Shown in pieces: positions 5,130 through 5,324 of a stretch of 5,324 nucleotides of DNA. How positions within the stretch are numbered: the stretch's first letter is position 1; each line of letters opens with the position of its first letter. This stretch comes from M3 sp045133615 (lineage in GTDB: Bacteria > Bacteroidota > Bacteroidia > Bacteroidales > Muribaculaceae), in the NCBI GenBank assembly GCA_045133615.1, contig JBGUUQ010000040.1, positions 1 through 5,324 on the forward strand. The letters are read 5' to 3'. A program made the position numbers and the translations under genes. The notes beneath the pieces are model-generated. The model worked only from the letters and a program-made list of their open reading frames with translations, was not told where the DNA came from and ran no database searches.

Positions 5130-5159
5130 GGGTCGCATCAATCGATGTGGCCCTTTTTT
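5130..5159 (+). terminator. Intrinsic terminator of the tRNA-Tyr/Gly operon
   Basis: Stem GGGTCGCATC (5130-5139) pairs with GATGTGGCCC (5144-5153) over 10 bp, including two G-U wobbles, with a 4-nt AATC loop and then TTTTTT (5154-5159). It begins 7 bp after tRNA-Gly. Because no terminator is seen after ribH, it may also stop read-through from the recF-ribH cluster. Confidence 0.9.
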
Positions 5160-5198
5160 GTATTGAAACTACTATAGCGTGAGGGAGGGGGTATATAC

Positions 5199-5234
5199 AA
5201 AAGAAGAAGTCTTCCGAGAATCGGAAGACTTCTT
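5199..5234 (-). terminator. Intrinsic terminator for the minus-strand tRNA-Val
   Basis: A perfect 14-bp inverted repeat, AAGAAGTCTTCCGA (5204-5217) and TCGGAAGACTTCTT (5221-5234), with a 3-nt loop. Reading leftward, the stem ends in a U-rich stretch (TTCTTCTTTTG), as needed for termination of minus-strand transcription. It begins 7 bp after the tRNA-Val 3' end. In the plus direction it is followed by GGAGG, so it should not act as an intrinsic terminator that way. Confidence 0.8.
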
Positions 5235-5241
5235 GGAGGAG

Positions 5242-5316
5242 TGGGCGTTGACGGATTCGAACCGCCGACCCTCTGCTTGTAAGGCAGATGCTCTAAACCA
5301 GCTGAGCTAAACGCCC
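5242..5316 (-). tRNA. tRNA-Val (anticodon TAC)
   Basis: 75 nt on the minus strand. Acceptor GGGCGTT pairs with AACGCCC and the discriminator is A. D stem GCTC/GAGC, anticodon stem TCTGC/GCAGA around CTTACAA (anticodon at plus-strand 5279-5281), T arm GGCGG-TTCGAAT-CCGTC. The D loop has normal GG and the T loop normal TTC. CCA is not encoded. Only 8 bp upstream are visible, so its promoter or a preceding tRNA lies outside the window. It faces tRNA-Gly convergently. Confidence 0.97.
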
Positions 5317-5324
5317 GTGTTTCT

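Noticed and set aside
5111..5218. Shared octamer GTCTTCCG in the tRNA-Gly 3' end and the 5204-5234 hairpin as a possible att-site duplication
   Set aside because: The match is only 8 bases, there is no integrase or other mobile gene, and the hairpin is fully explained as the tRNA-Val terminator.

Overview
This window looks like a chromosomal segment of a member of the Bacteroidota, most likely order Bacteroidales and possibly Muribaculaceae (the family level is a guess). The evidence is the promoter style: near-perfect TAnnTTTGY -7 boxes lie before recF, before the tRNA pair and before the leftward gene. Start codons are preceded by A-rich leaders rather than Shine-Dalgarno sequences, and the gene families fit: single-domain arabinose-5-phosphate isomerase, DUF721 beside recF, and an OmpA-like protein with a Pro/Glu tail.

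Layout. Positions 1-719 (minus strand) hold the 5' part of an exported OmpA-like protein that runs off the left edge. Positions 720-978 are a divergent intergenic region with one promoter for each direction, a C9/G9 homopolymer tract and two perfect palindromes of 12 and 18 bp. Positions 979-4922 (plus strand) hold six tightly packed genes with gaps of 2, 5, 17, 15 and 29 bp, which looks like one operon: recF, a DUF721 (DciA-like) gene, a hotdog-fold thioesterase, a single-domain KdsD-type sugar-phosphate isomerase, a PfkB-family protein with a degenerate active site, and ribH. Positions 4906-5159 are a small tRNA operon with its own promoter starting inside the ribH 3' end, then tRNA-Tyr(GTA), tRNA-Gly(TCC) and a strong intrinsic terminator. 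A tRNA-Val(TAC) on the minus strand with its own terminator faces it at the right edge.

How the genes fit together. recF and the DUF721 protein form a replication/repair pair. The isomerase should make D-arabinose 5-phosphate for Kdo and lipopolysaccharide synthesis from ribulose 5-phosphate. RibH uses a four-carbon unit that is also derived from ribulose 5-phosphate. Between them sits a PfkB-like protein whose conserved GAGD catalytic motif is replaced, so it may be a pseudokinase or a sugar-phosphate sensor.

The points most worth a second look are that PfkB-like protein, the placement of the recF promoter directly against the start codon (predicting a leaderless mRNA), an apparently compensated A19-U56 tertiary pair in tRNA-Gly, and the homopolymer plus palindromes in the divergent intergenic region. 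I saw no mobile element, CRISPR array or clear defence system.
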